Of a stretch of DNA of 64,000 nucleotides, positions 38,026 to 48,100 are shown one piece after another. Location of the stretch: the NCBI RefSeq assembly GCF_002135315.1, contig NZ_NEGA01000009.1, positions 1-64,000 of the forward strand, in the 5' to 3' direction. The position numbers and the translations under genes were made by a program. Position 1 is the first letter of the stretch. The number at the start of each line of letters is the position of its first letter. The notes under the pieces were generated by a model. The model was not told the DNA's origin and did no database searches. It saw only the letters and a program-made list of their open reading frames with translations. This stretch comes from Acinetobacter sp. ANC 3903 (GTDB lineage: Bacteria; Pseudomonadota; Gammaproteobacteria; Pseudomonadales; Moraxellaceae).

Positions 38026-38952
38026 TTAACCAAAGCGACCGGTAATATAAGCTTCCGTCAATTGATGATCCGGCTGAGTGAAGACTTTTTCAGTCGAGTT
38101 CACTTCAATCAGATCACCCAAATGGAAATAGGCAGTACGGTCAGATACACGTGCAGCCTGTTGCATCGAGTGGGTTACAATCGCAATGGTATATTGGGTT
38201 GAAAGCTCTGAAATCAGTTCTTCAATTTTAGCCGTTGCAATCGGATCCAGCGCCGAACATGGCTCATCCATCAGAATCACTTCTGGACTCACCGCAATGG
38301 TACGCGCAATACATAAACGCTGCTGCTGACCACCTGAAAGACCAGTACCTGGCTGGTTTAAACGGTCTTTGACTTCATTCCATAGCCCCGCTTTATGCAG
38401 GCTATTTTCCACAATTTCTTCCAGGTCGTATTTATCGCGCGCCAAACCATGCAGTTTAGGGCCATACGCCACGTTATCAAAAATTGATTTCGGGAATGGA
38501 TTCGGTTTCTGGAACACCATACCGACCTGTGCACGCAGTAAAACCACATCCAGGTTAGGATCATAGATATCCTGATTATCCAGCATCACCTTACCGGTCA
38601 CGCGACAGCTATCAATGGTGTCGTTCATACGGTTTAAGGTACGCAGGAAGGTTGACTTACCACAGCCCGATGGACCGATAAAGGCAATCACTTCATTTTC
38701 ATAGATATTGATGTCAATACCTTTAATAGCTTCTGCTTCGCCATAGTAAACATGAACATCTGAAGTGCTCAATTTAACATTAGAGGTCTCATTTTCTTTT
38801 TTGCTAGAAGTATGCGTATCGAATTGAGAAACAAATGCAGTGCCCTGAGATTTTTTGTCTACTTCAGGAGCGGTAAACTGTTTCTGTTCTGGATTCACGG
38901 ATTCATCCTGTTCTAAGGAATTTGTTTTTAATGTAGCGGTTACAGTATTCAT
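38026..38952 (-). CDS. pstB: Phosphate ABC transporter ATP-binding protein
   Basis: A 308-aa ATPase that drives high-affinity phosphate import with PstA and PstC. Walker [10 protein letters not shown] (about 90-98), signature LSGGQQQR and Walker B VILMDEP are intact. The first 55 residues (many Glu, Lys, Ser, Thr) precede the usual PstB start around [12 protein letters not shown] and are not part of the ABC fold. PstB normally has about 260 residues. A GAGGACA ribosome site sits before the first ATG, which supports translation of the extension. Confidence 0.95.
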   Translation of the reverse strand: MNTVTATLKTNSLEQDESVNPEQKQFTAPEVDKKSQGTAFVSQFDTHTSSKKENETSNVKLSTSDVHVYYGEAEAIKGIDINIYENEVIAFIGPSGCGKSTFLRTLNRMNDTIDSCRVTGKVMLDNQDIYDPNLDVVLLRAQVGMVFQKPNPFPKSIFDNVAYGPKLHGLARDKYDLEEIVENSLHKAGLWNEVKDRLNQPGTGLSGGQQQRLCIARTIAVSPEVILMDEPCSALDPIATAKIEELISELSTQYTIAIVTHSMQQAARVSDRTAYFHLGDLIEVNSTEKVFTQPDHQLTEAYITGRFG

Positions 38953-38965
38953 ATATTGTCCTCAA

Positions 38966-40360
38966 TTACCAACGCACTTCGAATTTTTTACGTAACCAAA
39001 TTGCCAGGCTATTTAATCCAATCAACAGTGCAAGTAACACAATAATGGCAGCAGCAGTACGTCCTTCAAAGAAGTTACGCAATTCATTACCTTGCCACAA
39101 GTAAATCTGTACTGGTAACGCAGTTGCCTGATCCAATGGTGTTGCCGGAATGCTCGCAACGAATGCGCTCATACCAATCAATAGTAGAGGTGCAGTTTCA
39201 CCCAGCGCATGAGCGACACCAATAATAGCACCAGTCATGATCCCTGGAAGTGCTAAAGGTAAAACATGATGGAATACCGTTTGCACTTTGGAAGCACCTA
39301 AGCCCAATGCCGCCTGACGAATCGAAGGTGGTACTGCTTTAAGTGAAGCACGGGTGGTAATGATAACCGTTGGCAGCGTCAATAAACTCAATACCAAACC
39401 ACCGACCACTGGAGCGGATAATGGTAAATGCATCCAGCCGATAAAAATTGCAGCACCGAGCAAACCAAATACAATGGAAGGTACAGCTGCAAGGTTGTTA
39501 ATATTTACTTCAATAATATCGGTCCAGATATTTTTTGGTGCAAATTCTTCTAGATAGATCGCACTTGCTACCCCGATTGGAATCGAAATCAAGATGACAA
39601 TCAACATCATGAATAATGAGCCCATGAACGCACCCGCCAACCCTGAAGTTGCAGGCGAACTACGTGAGTCTGGATTGGTAAAGATATTGGTATTGAATTT
39701 TCTTTCAAGAATATCTTTCGCTTGCAGATCATCTACAAGCTTACGTGTTTCAGCATCCAATTGTTGCTGTTCATCGGGTAAAGAACGATCAATTTTGCCA
39801 CTCATCCAGACATCCACATTTGCATCAGCCAAGAAAGTCATTTCTTTCTTTTGACCAATCAAAGCTGGATCGGCAAACACCATATCACGTAAACGGTAAG
39901 CTTCCGAGCTGGTGTAAATACTGTTGAGGTAGTCACGTTGAGCTTCAAGGCTTGGATCTTTGGCAATCATGCCATTCACGATTAAGGCATCCCAATCCAC
40001 CATACCCATTTGGGTTTGCCAGGCAATGGTACGCTCTGCAAACTGGGCTGGAGATTCGCCATCCTTCTGCGTAGGTTTTGCACCTACCTGAATGATGGCA
40101 GGATCAAAATAAACCGGAACAGTGATGCTCGCCTGCCAGAATGCAGGTAAACCTTTCGATAGAATACTACCAAACAGCAAAACAACAAAAAATAAGCCAA
40201 CCACAACTGCAGACAGACCAGCTAAACGGAAGGTTTTTTCCTTACGATGGCGCTTTGCCAAAGTTTTTGAAATTCTATCCTTACGTTCTGTACGCATGTT
40301 AGCCGCTTCTTGAGGATCAAAGTCTTTTTGATCCATAGGAGATGTATTGGATGTACTCAT
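38966..40360 (-). CDS. pstA: Phosphate ABC transporter permease PstA
   Basis: A 464-aa permease with a long loop between the first helix and the rest: about 150 residues (roughly 70-230) face the periplasm and include DPAIIQVG and WDALIVNGMIA. The C-terminal half holds the six-helix permease core with the EAA-type loop (RQAALGLGASKVQTVFHHVLP). Classic PstA has about 300 residues; the long-loop form occurs in Acinetobacter and pseudomonads. The start overlaps the pstC stop by four bases. Confidence 0.93.
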   Translation of the reverse strand: MSTSNTSPMDQKDFDPQEAANMRTERKDRISKTLAKRHRKEKTFRLAGLSAVVVGLFFVVLLFGSILSKGLPAFWQASITVPVYFDPAIIQVGAKPTQKDGESPAQFAERTIAWQTQMGMVDWDALIVNGMIAKDPSLEAQRDYLNSIYTSSEAYRLRDMVFADPALIGQKKEMTFLADANVDVWMSGKIDRSLPDEQQQLDAETRKLVDDLQAKDILERKFNTNIFTNPDSRSSPATSGLAGAFMGSLFMMLIVILISIPIGVASAIYLEEFAPKNIWTDIIEVNINNLAAVPSIVFGLLGAAIFIGWMHLPLSAPVVGGLVLSLLTLPTVIITTRASLKAVPPSIRQAALGLGASKVQTVFHHVLPLALPGIMTGAIIGVAHALGETAPLLLIGMSAFVASIPATPLDQATALPVQIYLWQGNELRNFFEGRTAAAIIVLLALLIGLNSLAIWLRKKFEVRW

Positions 40361-41736
40361 TCGTATTGCTCGCGGTATTTACGCACAATGTAAAGTGCGA
40401 TGATGTTCAAACCTAGGGTAATCACGAATAACGTAAGACCCAACGCAAATGCCACCAATGCTTGCGGGCTGGCAAAGTCGGTGTCGCCGGTTAATTGTTT
40501 CACAATCGTCACGGTCACAGTTGACACAGCTTCTAGCGGATTGGCATGCAGTAATGGACTATTACCTGCGGCCAGAACCACAATCATCGTTTCACCAACT
40601 GCACGTGAAACAGCTAACAGGAATGCACCGGTAATCCCTGGTAACGCGGCGGGTAAGACCACCTGACGAATGGTTTCCGATTTAGTGGCACCTAAGCCTA
40701 GAGAACCATCACGCAATGCACGAGGAACTTGGGTAATGATGTCATCCGACAAGGAAGACACAAATGGGATAATCATAATCCCCATTACGAAACCAGCGGT
40801 TAATGCACTCGTTGCATTAATTTCCAGGCCTATACTATCTCCAAGCATCTTGAAGAATGGACCAATCACCATCATGGCAAAAACTCCATATACGATGGTG
40901 GGAATACCTGCCAAAACTTCGATCGTCGGCTTGACCCAAGAGCGAAAGCCAGAGGATGCATATTCAGCCAGATAGATGGCAATCATCAGTCCTACAGGCA
41001 CTGCGACTAAAAGTGCAATACCACTGACCATGAGCGTGCCCCAGAGCAGTGGCAGCAAACCATAACTTCCTTCGGCATTTCCTGATGTACTAAAACCAGG
41101 ATTCCACTCTGTACCCAAGAAGAAATCGAGTGGGCTGACGAAGTGAAAGAAGCGCATCGCTTCACTAAACATCGACATGACAATACCGATGGTGGTTAAA
41201 ATTGCCACCCCAGAACACAGAGCCAAGGCCACATTGATGGTTTTTTCAACCTGATTACGAGCGCGATATTGTTGGGATACCCTTTTTTTGGCCCATACCA
41301 GCCCGATTAAGGCTACGCAAATCACTACTGCCAATTTGGCAAAAGCACTAATGCTCTCAATTTTCGATAATTGTTGTGCGGCTGCAAGCTCATAGGCTGC
41401 TGCCTGATCACTGACACCAAAACCTGAGGCAATCGCTTGCACCCGGTCAATTAAAACTTCGACTCCGGCCTGGTCTAATGTGGCTGCAATATTTGCAGGG
41501 ACATTACTTAATACCACGTGCCGCAAGATATTCGGTTCGACAATGTTCCAAACAAGTAAAATTAAAAGCGCAGGGATACCACACCATAAAGCCACCAATG
41601 CACCGTAATATCCCGGACGAGAGTGCAGATTCGCGGTATTGTTGCCCTTACCTGCCAGCTTACGACTTTTAGATAATCCGATTTGATAAGCTACGGCAAT
41701 CAAGGCCAATAACACACCTATGAGTAGCAGATTCAT
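40357..41736 (-). CDS. pstC: Phosphate ABC transporter permease PstC
   Basis: A 459-aa permease, also of the long type: helices at the N-terminus, a soluble loop (about 80-130), then the six-helix core with the EAA loop (RDGSLGLGATKSETIRQVVLP). It pairs with PstA to form the channel for phosphate handed over by PstS. The operon order is pstS-pstC-pstA-pstB; a phoU gene is not seen in the window. Confidence 0.93.
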   Translation of the reverse strand: MNLLLIGVLLALIAVAYQIGLSKSRKLAGKGNNTANLHSRPGYYGALVALWCGIPALLILLVWNIVEPNILRHVVLSNVPANIAATLDQAGVEVLIDRVQAIASGFGVSDQAAAYELAAAQQLSKIESISAFAKLAVVICVALIGLVWAKKRVSQQYRARNQVEKTINVALALCSGVAILTTIGIVMSMFSEAMRFFHFVSPLDFFLGTEWNPGFSTSGNAEGSYGLLPLLWGTLMVSGIALLVAVPVGLMIAIYLAEYASSGFRSWVKPTIEVLAGIPTIVYGVFAMMVIGPFFKMLGDSIGLEINATSALTAGFVMGIMIIPFVSSLSDDIITQVPRALRDGSLGLGATKSETIRQVVLPAALPGITGAFLLAVSRAVGETMIVVLAAGNSPLLHANPLEAVSTVTVTIVKQLTGDTDFASPQALVAFALGLTLFVITLGLNIIALYIVRKYREQYE

Positions 41737-41789
41737 GTATTCTCCGGCATTTTTTCAATTTTCATGTTTTGAAAAATCCTTGTCAGTGC

Positions 41790-41825
41790 AAAAATGCTGG
41801 TGCTAGGAATCATCCTAGCACCAGC
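41790..41825 (-). terminator. Intra-operon hairpin between pstS and pstC
   Basis: GCTGGTGCTAGGA (41796-41808) and TCCTAGCACCAGC (41813-41825) form a 13-bp perfect stem with an ATCA-type loop, followed on the minus strand by ATTTTTGC. It would end part of the transcripts after pstS, giving more binding protein than permease, and would protect the pstS 3' end. Confidence 0.75.
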
Positions 41826-41839
41826 TTCTTTCATTATGA

Positions 41840-42865
41840 TTACTTAACCGCTTTACCAGCTTTTAATGCTGCAAGAACTTTTGCACGTTCTTTATCAGAC
41901 ATTGAAATTAGACCAGCTTTTTCTAGCTTAGAACCTTTACCAGATACTTTTTTATTGATGAAGTATTCAGAGTACTGTTGTAAACCTTTGATTGATTTAA
42001 GGTGTTCACCTTTCACATAGAAGAACAATGGACGTGATACAGGATAAGAACCGTTCAGAATGGTTTTCTCTGATGGCGTTACATTGTTCACGCTAGCTAC
42101 ACGTAATTTGTCGCGGTTTTGGTCATAGAAACCTAAACCAAATACACCAATTGCACTTGGAGAAGTTTTTAAGCGAGCCAGCGTTTCAGTATAATCACCT
42201 GCGATTTCAATCACTTTACCGTCTTTACGGAAGTTAGCGCATGCTTTCTTCTGTGCATCTTTGTCTAATTTTTTGAAATAATCATAAGATTCACAACCGG
42301 CTTCAACCATTTTTTCCTGGAACACTTCACGCGTACCATGGTTAGAAGCTGGGATCACCAAAGTAATCGGTTCATTTGGCAATGCTTTATCAATTTGGTT
42401 CCAACGTGTATAAGGGTTGGCTACCAATTTACCGTTTGAAGGTAATTCTGCTGCCAGTGCTGCAAATACATGTTGTGGACGTAGTTTATATGCCGCTTTC
42501 TTTGAGTTAGATGCAAATACAATACCGTCATAACCCACTTTAACTTCAATCACCTGATTTACACCGGCTTTTTTACATGCAGCCAATTCAGAATCTTTAA
42601 TCTTGCGCGATGCATTGGCGATGTCGATGGTATTATCACCTACACCCTGACAAAATTGTTTAAGACCGCCTGAAGTACCACCTGAACCAACAACTGGTGT
42701 TTTAAACTGCGGGAAAGTATTGCCAAACTCTTCAGCTACAATACTTGCATATGGTAAAACGGTTGAAGAACCAGCGATTTGAATAGTGTCACGAGCTGCA
42801 TTTGCTGTAGTTGCTACAGCTGCCCCTGAAACTGCTAAAGCAAGTGCGATGTGATTTAAACGCAT
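41840..42865 (-). CDS. pstS: Phosphate-binding periplasmic protein
   Basis: A 341-aa secreted binding protein. The signal peptide ends in TTANAA. The phosphate-binding loops IAGSSTVLPYA and GSGGTSGGLKQFC, and later ANASRKIK, are visible. It delivers phosphate to PstCA. Its promoter has a Pho box at 42958-42986. The mature protein is basic toward its C-terminus. Confidence 0.95.
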   Translation of the reverse strand: MRLNHIALALAVSGAAVATTANAARDTIQIAGSSTVLPYASIVAEEFGNTFPQFKTPVVGSGGTSGGLKQFCQGVGDNTIDIANASRKIKDSELAACKKAGVNQVIEVKVGYDGIVFASNSKKAAYKLRPQHVFAALAAELPSNGKLVANPYTRWNQIDKALPNEPITLVIPASNHGTREVFQEKMVEAGCESYDYFKKLDKDAQKKACANFRKDGKVIEIAGDYTETLARLKTSPSAIGVFGLGFYDQNRDKLRVASVNNVTPSEKTILNGSYPVSRPLFFYVKGEHLKSIKGLQQYSEYFINKKVSGKGSKLEKAGLISMSDKERAKVLAALKAGKAVK

Positions 42866-42957
42866 TCTTTTCTCTCTTCATTAGATGCAATTTTGAAGTA
42901 CGCCACTTTTTATTCAGTTTTGTACTTATTTCGTCCATTGCATTTTGATTTTATAAT

Positions 42958-42986
42958 ATGACAAAGAAGTTACAGCATTGTGACGC
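42958..42986 (-). promoter_or_regulatory. Pho box of pstS (three repeats)
   Basis: On the minus strand three 7-base repeats follow each other every 11 bp: GCGTCAC, CTGTAAC, TTGTCAT, close to the PhoB consensus CTGTCAT. An AT-rich TATAAAAT-like -10 lies a few bases beyond. This predicts induction by phosphate starvation through PhoB. The rest of the 372-base gap 42866-43237 holds only this promoter region and the ddc terminator. Confidence 0.82.
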
Positions 42987-43180
42987 TTTGATGATAATTG
43001 CTCTATCAACTTTGATTTATAAAATTTTCCTTTAAATTCAATATGTAAAAGATTCTTTCAATGAAAATAAAACTAAGCTGTTTAACGGCGAATTTGTAAT
43101 AATTCTTATATTTGTCATTTTTGTATGATCTAAACCCTGTATGTTTTTTCAGAAAATCCTGAAATTGAAAATATATACAC

Positions 43181-43214
43181 AAAAAAAAAGGAGATCCATT
43201 GATCTCCTTTTTTC
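43181..43214. terminator. ddc terminator
   Basis: AAGGAGATC and GATCTCCTT form a 9-bp stem around CATT, with A and T runs on both sides; it lies after the ddc stop on the minus strand. Confidence 0.88.
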
Positions 43215-43237
43215 AATACTCAATACAACTACATCGA

Positions 43238-44770
43238 TTAATCAATCGCAGGTGTATATGTGCCATCAGCAATCGCATCTTTAATACGGTCAGCTTCTGC
43301 AAGCACAAGTGCAAGCAAGTTCTTCACGTTTTCGAGTGTTGCTACCGGGCTTAAAGTGGTCATTTTCAATGATTGAACATCGCCCACTTTAGTTACACCA
43401 ATATTCGCTTCACCGCGCGCAAACAATTCATCTGCAACGTTTTGGTTTAATGTATCTAACAATTCAGCTGGATAGCCTGCTGGTACCACACGGAACAATA
43501 CAGAAGCAAATTGTGGATCAACCAGCATCTCTAAACCAGCAGTTGCATTGATGTAATTAGCCACTTCACGCGTCAACTCCACACCATGGTCGATCATCGA
43601 ACCATAAAGCTCTTCACCCAATGCTTCAACTGTCATCCACAATTTCAACGCATCAAAACGACGTGTGGTTTGTAATGACTTAGACACCAGATTCGGCACA
43701 CCATGTTCTTCATCATAAGCAGAGTTCAAGTACTCAGCTTCATAATGCATGAAACGGTAGTTCGCTTCGTCTTTCAACAAGAACGCGCCACAAGAAATAG
43801 TCTGGAAGTAATGTTTGTGGAAATCGAGTGTCACAGAGTCAGACAATTCAATACCATCAAGCATAGAACGATAGTCATTTGACAGAATCAGTGCACCACC
43901 CCATGCCGCATCGATATGCATCCACGCGCCATATTTGTTGGTGATTTCACGGATTTGTTTCAATGGGTCAATCGCACCCGCATCGGTCGTACCTGCAGTT
44001 GCAACCACACATGCCACGATCTTGCCTTCAGCCTGAAGATGCGCCATGGTTTTTTCCAGTGCATCTACATCCATCTGTGCATTTTTGTTCACAGGAACGG
44101 TCACTACAGACTGGAAGCCCATGCCCATCATCGCCATGTTCTTTTGCACAGAGAAGTGTGCATTTTCAGAACAGATGACTTTGACATTACGCATTGCATC
44201 AGCAGGAATACCATCACGCTGAACCGACCACGGATTACCGTTTTCGTCTTTCCAGTTTTTCGCGATGCAGGCATCACGTGCAAGCAGCACACCCATCAAG
44301 TTAGATTGCGTACCACCAGAGGTGAACACACCAGCCTGACCTGAACCATAGCCGACTTTTTGACGTAGCCAGTCAATCAGCTGCACTTCCATCAAAGAAC
44401 CTGCCGGGCTTTGATCCCATGAGTCCATTGACTGGTTGGTTGCATTAATCAACACTTCTGCAATTTGGCTCGCCACCATGGTCGGGCAATGCAAATGTGC
44501 TAACGAGTGTGGATGATGCACTTTCAAGCTTTTATTTAAGAAAAGCTCAACCATACGCTCAAGAGATTTATGTAAACCCATGCCTTCTTTTGAAGGATGA
44601 AACGCAATTGCGTTACGGAGCTCTTTAATGCTACCGCCAGTGTACATTTTGTCGTTTTGCAACCATGCTGAAACGGCTTTTACCGCTTCATCCATTGCCG
44701 ACTGATAGTCAGCAATGGATTGTGCATCATTGCAGAATAACGCTTTACGATGTTCTGCAAAATCAACCAT
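43238..44770 (-). CDS. ddc: L-2,4-diaminobutyrate decarboxylase
   Basis: A 510-aa group II PLP decarboxylase that makes 1,3-diaminopropane from L-2,4-diaminobutyrate. The PLP lysine lies in LDFHKHYFQ, and HIDAAWGGA holds the conserved aspartate. The start [11 protein letters not shown] at 44770 is the one used in Acinetobacter; the frame extends seven codons further into dat. CGAGG precedes it. Together with Dat it forms the pathway described in Acinetobacter baumannii; 1,3-diaminopropane is needed for surface motility there. Confidence 0.95.
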   Translation of the reverse strand: MVDFAEHRKALFCNDAQSIADYQSAMDEAVKAVSAWLQNDKMYTGGSIKELRNAIAFHPSKEGMGLHKSLERMVELFLNKSLKVHHPHSLAHLHCPTMVASQIAEVLINATNQSMDSWDQSPAGSLMEVQLIDWLRQKVGYGSGQAGVFTSGGTQSNLMGVLLARDACIAKNWKDENGNPWSVQRDGIPADAMRNVKVICSENAHFSVQKNMAMMGMGFQSVVTVPVNKNAQMDVDALEKTMAHLQAEGKIVACVVATAGTTDAGAIDPLKQIREITNKYGAWMHIDAAWGGALILSNDYRSMLDGIELSDSVTLDFHKHYFQTISCGAFLLKDEANYRFMHYEAEYLNSAYDEEHGVPNLVSKSLQTTRRFDALKLWMTVEALGEELYGSMIDHGVELTREVANYINATAGLEMLVDPQFASVLFRVVPAGYPAELLDTLNQNVADELFARGEANIGVTKVGDVQSLKMTTLSPVATLENVKNLLALVLAEADRIKDAIADGTYTPAID

Positions 44771-44771
44771 G

Positions 44772-46145
44772 TTACGCGCCTCGAGTTGCAACTAGTGCTT
44801 CAGCAAGTGCTTTCTTAAAGCGAACGATCACTTCTTCACATTCAGCTTGATTGATGATAAGCGGGCAAAGTAAACGAATGACCGTACCGTTACGACCACC
44901 TTTTTCTAACAACAATTTGTTGTCAAAACATGCTGCCTGGATTGCTGCTGCCAATTGTGAATCACCAGGGAAAGCACCCATATGATCTGCTTTTTGACGT
45001 TCATCAACAATTTCAACACCAATCATCAAACCACGGCCACGTACGTTACCGATACATGGGAATTCAACAGCTAATTTTTTAATTTCAGCTTGGAGGAAGT
45101 CACCACGCTCTTGCGCATTTTGTGCCAAGTTTTGTTCTTTGATGGTTTTGATCGTTGCAAGACCTGTACCCATTGCCAACTGGTTACCACGGAAAGTGCC
45201 CGTGTGACCTGCTGGCTGCCAAGCATCAAACTTACGCTTAATACCCAGTACTGCAAGCGGCAAGCTACCACCCACTGCTTTAGACATTACAACCACATCA
45301 GGTTCAATACCTGCGTGTTCGAATGCAAACATTTTGCCTGAACGCGCAAAGCCTGCTTGAACTTCGTCAAGAATCAACACAATGTTGTGTTTCTCAGTCA
45401 CTTCACGGATTTTTTTCAACCATTTTACAGGTGCAGTCACCACGCCGCCTTCACCTTGAATCGCTTCAAGAATGACTGCTGCTGGCTTGGTTACACCACT
45501 TTCTACATCTTCAATGAAGTTTTCGAAATAATAAGTCAAGGCATCAACACCCGCTTCACCACCAATACCCAATGGGCAACGGTATTCATGCGGATATGGC
45601 ATAAACTGTACGCCTGGCATTAAGCCATTCACAGCATTCTTCGCAGACAGGTTACCTGTCATGGCCAAAGAACCGTGAGTCATACCGTGATAGCCACCTG
45701 AGAAGCTGATCACTGAGCTACGACCGGTATAGGTTTTTGCTAATTTAATTGCTGCTTCTGTACCGTCTGCACCAGACGGACCACAGAACTGTAGGCAATA
45801 CTCTTCCTTCCCACCAGGGAGCTGTTCAAGTAATGCTTCAGTAAATGCATCTTTTAAAGGTGTCGTTAAATCTAAAGTATGTAATGGCAAACCACTCGCA
45901 AGAGTGTCCTGAATACTTTGAATTACCGCAGGATGATTATGGCCCAAAGCCAATGTTCCTGCCCCAGCTAAACAATCGAGGTACTCTGTACCTTCAACAT
46001 CAGTAACCCAACAACCTAAGGCTTTTGCTATCGCTAACGGCAATTTACGTGGATAGCTACGAACATTGGATTCCATCTGGCTTTGGCGAGTCAAATAGTA
46101 TTCGTTAGTAGACTTAGTGGCAGGATTTACAGAAGAAACGCTCAT
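44772..46145 (-). CDS. dat: Diaminobutyrate--2-oxoglutarate aminotransferase
   Basis: A 457-aa class-III aminotransferase that makes L-2,4-diaminobutyrate from aspartate semialdehyde with glutamate as donor. The PLP lysine is in [11 protein letters not shown], with [13 protein letters not shown] upstream. The Ddc start lies two bases past its stop, so the two are coupled. Pathway: aspartate semialdehyde, diaminobutyrate (Dat), 1,3-diaminopropane (Ddc). Confidence 0.95.
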   Translation of the reverse strand: MSVSSVNPATKSTNEYYLTRQSQMESNVRSYPRKLPLAIAKALGCWVTDVEGTEYLDCLAGAGTLALGHNHPAVIQSIQDTLASGLPLHTLDLTTPLKDAFTEALLEQLPGGKEEYCLQFCGPSGADGTEAAIKLAKTYTGRSSVISFSGGYHGMTHGSLAMTGNLSAKNAVNGLMPGVQFMPYPHEYRCPLGIGGEAGVDALTYYFENFIEDVESGVTKPAAVILEAIQGEGGVVTAPVKWLKKIREVTEKHNIVLILDEVQAGFARSGKMFAFEHAGIEPDVVVMSKAVGGSLPLAVLGIKRKFDAWQPAGHTGTFRGNQLAMGTGLATIKTIKEQNLAQNAQERGDFLQAEIKKLAVEFPCIGNVRGRGLMIGVEIVDERQKADHMGAFPGDSQLAAAIQAACFDNKLLLEKGGRNGTVIRLLCPLIINQAECEEVIVRFKKALAEALVATRGA

Positions 46146-46623
46146 ATCGAATTACCATCTCTGATATGGGTTGAAAGAAATAAGTCGGGTGACTTGTGGT
46201 CCTTTGACTCGGTGCTTTATAGAATCTAGTTTGACGACTTGATTTTTTACATCATAACTAAACGGCGGATGATACAGAATTTTTCAATAAAATAAACAAG
46301 TTTTATAACTTTATCTATCCAAAACCGATCGAAAAAAATATATCAAGCCAAATCTTAGATTGAATTATCATCTTACAGTGTGACAGGTTAAAGAAAACCT
46401 TATTTTTATACTTTTTTTATGCAAAAGATTAGATTAACGTAATCGCTTGAACTAAAGCACTTTAAGTATTTAATTCTCAAATGTTTTATTTACAAGTGCT
46501 TTTTGAAATAAAAATTAAATCGCTTACAATCTTGACACAAAGTCTACAAAAAATCCTCATGAAGTAGCGATACCATGCATACTAAAAGCTGAACCTTTCT
46601 TTACAAAAAAACAGGTAAAAATA
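46146..46623. other. Non-coding gap between dat and the SIMPL gene
   Basis: A 478-base AT-rich gap separating two divergent genes. No open frame with a ribosome site is seen. A TTGACA at 46533-46538 is a candidate -35 box for the SIMPL gene, but the -10 is weak. The dat promoter should lie on the left side. No repeats or terminator were found. Confidence 0.5.
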
Positions 46624-47328
46624 ATGCGATATTTAACTCTCTCCTCTCTGGTGCTTGCTGGCGTACTTTCAACGACTGCTTTTGCGCAGCAAACAGAACA
46701 GCTGAACTATAATTTAGTCAATGTGCAAGCTGAAGCAACACGTCAAATTTCGAATGATGAAATGCATGCAGTTTTATATATTGAAAGAAGCAAAAAACAG
46801 CCAGCCGAACTTTCTGCACTCATCACACAATTAATGAACCAGGCCATAGCAGCATCGAAAAAATATCCGCAAGTAAAAGTCGAAACGGGTGCTCAAAGCA
46901 CTTATCCTGTTTATGACAATGACAGCCAAAAATTGAAAGAATGGCGTGGTCGGGCAGAAATTCGTTTAGAAAGTACCGACTTTAAAGCCGTTAGCCAGTT
47001 GATCAGCGAATTGCAGCAAAACTTCCAGACCCAGTCGATCGAATTTACAGTTTCCGATACAAAACGTAAAAATGTTGAAAATGAATTGATGGTGGAAGCC
47101 TCTAAAAACTTTCAGCAACGTGCACAAATGTTGACTTCGGCATGGAATAAATCAGGTTATCAATTGGTCAATTTAAATCTGAATACCAATAACTATTATC
47201 CACAACCAGTGATGATGCGTGCCAACATGGCGAAATTTGCAGGTGCTGAAGCCGCCGATGCGCAAAATGTTGCTGCTGGCGAATCAAAAATTACTGTGAA
47301 TGCCAATGGTTCAATTCAGTTTAAATAA
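46624..47328 (+). CDS. SIMPL-domain (DUF541) periplasmic protein
   Basis: A 234-aa secreted protein with a signal peptide ending in AFAQ. The rest is a SIMPL/DUF541 domain (about 30-230): VNVQAEATRQISNDEMHAVL at the start, YPVYDN and WRGRAEIRLES in the middle, and AGESKITVNANGSIQF at the end. Relatives in E. coli (YggE) lower oxidative stress by an unknown mechanism. Transcribed alone, with a terminator after it. Confidence 0.85.
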   Translation: MRYLTLSSLVLAGVLSTTAFAQQTEQLNYNLVNVQAEATRQISNDEMHAVLYIERSKKQPAELSALITQLMNQAIAASKKYPQVKVETGAQSTYPVYDNDSQKLKEWRGRAEIRLESTDFKAVSQLISELQQNFQTQSIEFTVSDTKRKNVENELMVEASKNFQQRAQMLTSAWNKSGYQLVNLNLNTNNYYPQPVMMRANMAKFAGAEAADAQNVAAGESKITVNANGSIQFK

Positions 47329-47346
47329 TCAAATGCTGATTTAAAT

Positions 47347-47375
47347 AAAAACCGTGTACATACACGGTTTTTTTA
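47347..47375 (+). terminator. SIMPL gene terminator
   Basis: AAACCGTGTA and TACACGGTTT form the stem with a short CA loop; seven T follow. Confidence 0.88.
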
Positions 47376-47487
47376 TGCGCTAAATAGGCTAATTACAACA
47401 ATATAGCGACAATCCTGTCGAATGTTTCATTTTATTTTTCTTGTAAAATCATCCCCTCTTTCTGTTTTTATCTCCCTCGCTTCCTAC

Positions 47488-47688
47488 ATGTCCATTTTTA
47501 GCAGTATTGCCTTTGCCCATTATTTTTCCGCATGACGGGATATTGGCAGATTTTTGCTGGCAGTTGCCTGGCTGGTGGCATGGTCACGGATTTATGTCGG
47601 TGTGCATTTCCCGATTGATATGCTGGGTGCCTTTATTTTGTCGTGGGCTGTGAATCTTGCTGGTTTAAAACTATGGAATCACTACTAG
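47488..47688 (+). pseudogene. PAP2-family phosphatase remnant (BcrC/YbjG-type)
   Basis: One frame from an ATG at 47488 gives MSIFSSIAFAHYFSA, a TGA at 47533-47535, then RDIGRFLLAVAWLVAW and SRIYVGVHFPIDMLGAF up to TAG at 47686. SRIYVGVHFPID is the third PAP2 motif with its catalytic histidine. The expected SFPSGH motif before it is already decayed and the N-terminal helices are missing. Only the C-terminal third of an undecaprenyl-pyrophosphate phosphatase-like protein is left, interrupted by one stop. It lies in the original region downstream of proB. Confidence 0.75.
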
Positions 47689-47783
47689 GCAAAACTACTG
47701 GCTTGGGTGATGTGGATTTATCAAAAATATTCAGTCCGCTAATTCAGCGAAATTTAATGAAATAATCCCTTTAAAAGCATATA

Positions 47784-47811
47784 AAAAATCCCGCTCTAAA
47801 GCGGGATTTTT
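47784..47811 (-). terminator. Original proB terminator, now 7.3 kb from proB
   Basis: AAAAATCCCGC and GCGGGATTTTT form a strong stem with A and T runs. It lies 13 bases beyond the stop codon of the left attachment copy, in the proB direction, which is where a proB terminator belongs. It may also serve genes coming from the left. Confidence 0.75.
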
Positions 47812-47824
47812 GAATCTATAAAAC

Positions 47825-47850
47825 TTAATAAATCGCCATATGATTGCGAT
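47825..47850 (-). repeat. Left attachment site: displaced proB 3' end
   Basis: On the minus strand these 26 bases encode RNHMAIY and a TAA stop (preceded by a Tyr codon). They match 22 of 26 bases with 55147-55172. The longest identical core is 11 bp (47832-47842). This is the attachment site at the distal end of the element and contains the host's former proB tail. Confidence 0.85.
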
Positions 47851-48100
47851 ATAAAATTAGAATAAATGACTGATTTTTATATTTAAATTAATAATATAGA
47901 AAAATTAACCTCTACTTTAACCACCATGCAGGATTTGAGTAGTTATATTGCTAGGTTAATTTGAAAGTTAATTAACCCGAATCCTGCTTAAGCCAATGAT
48001 TCCATAATCTGAATTGTTGGATTATTTTTATGGTTTAACTGATATGCTTAACCTGTGTACACAAGTAGTATGTAAAACGAATTTAATAGCAGTATTTAGA

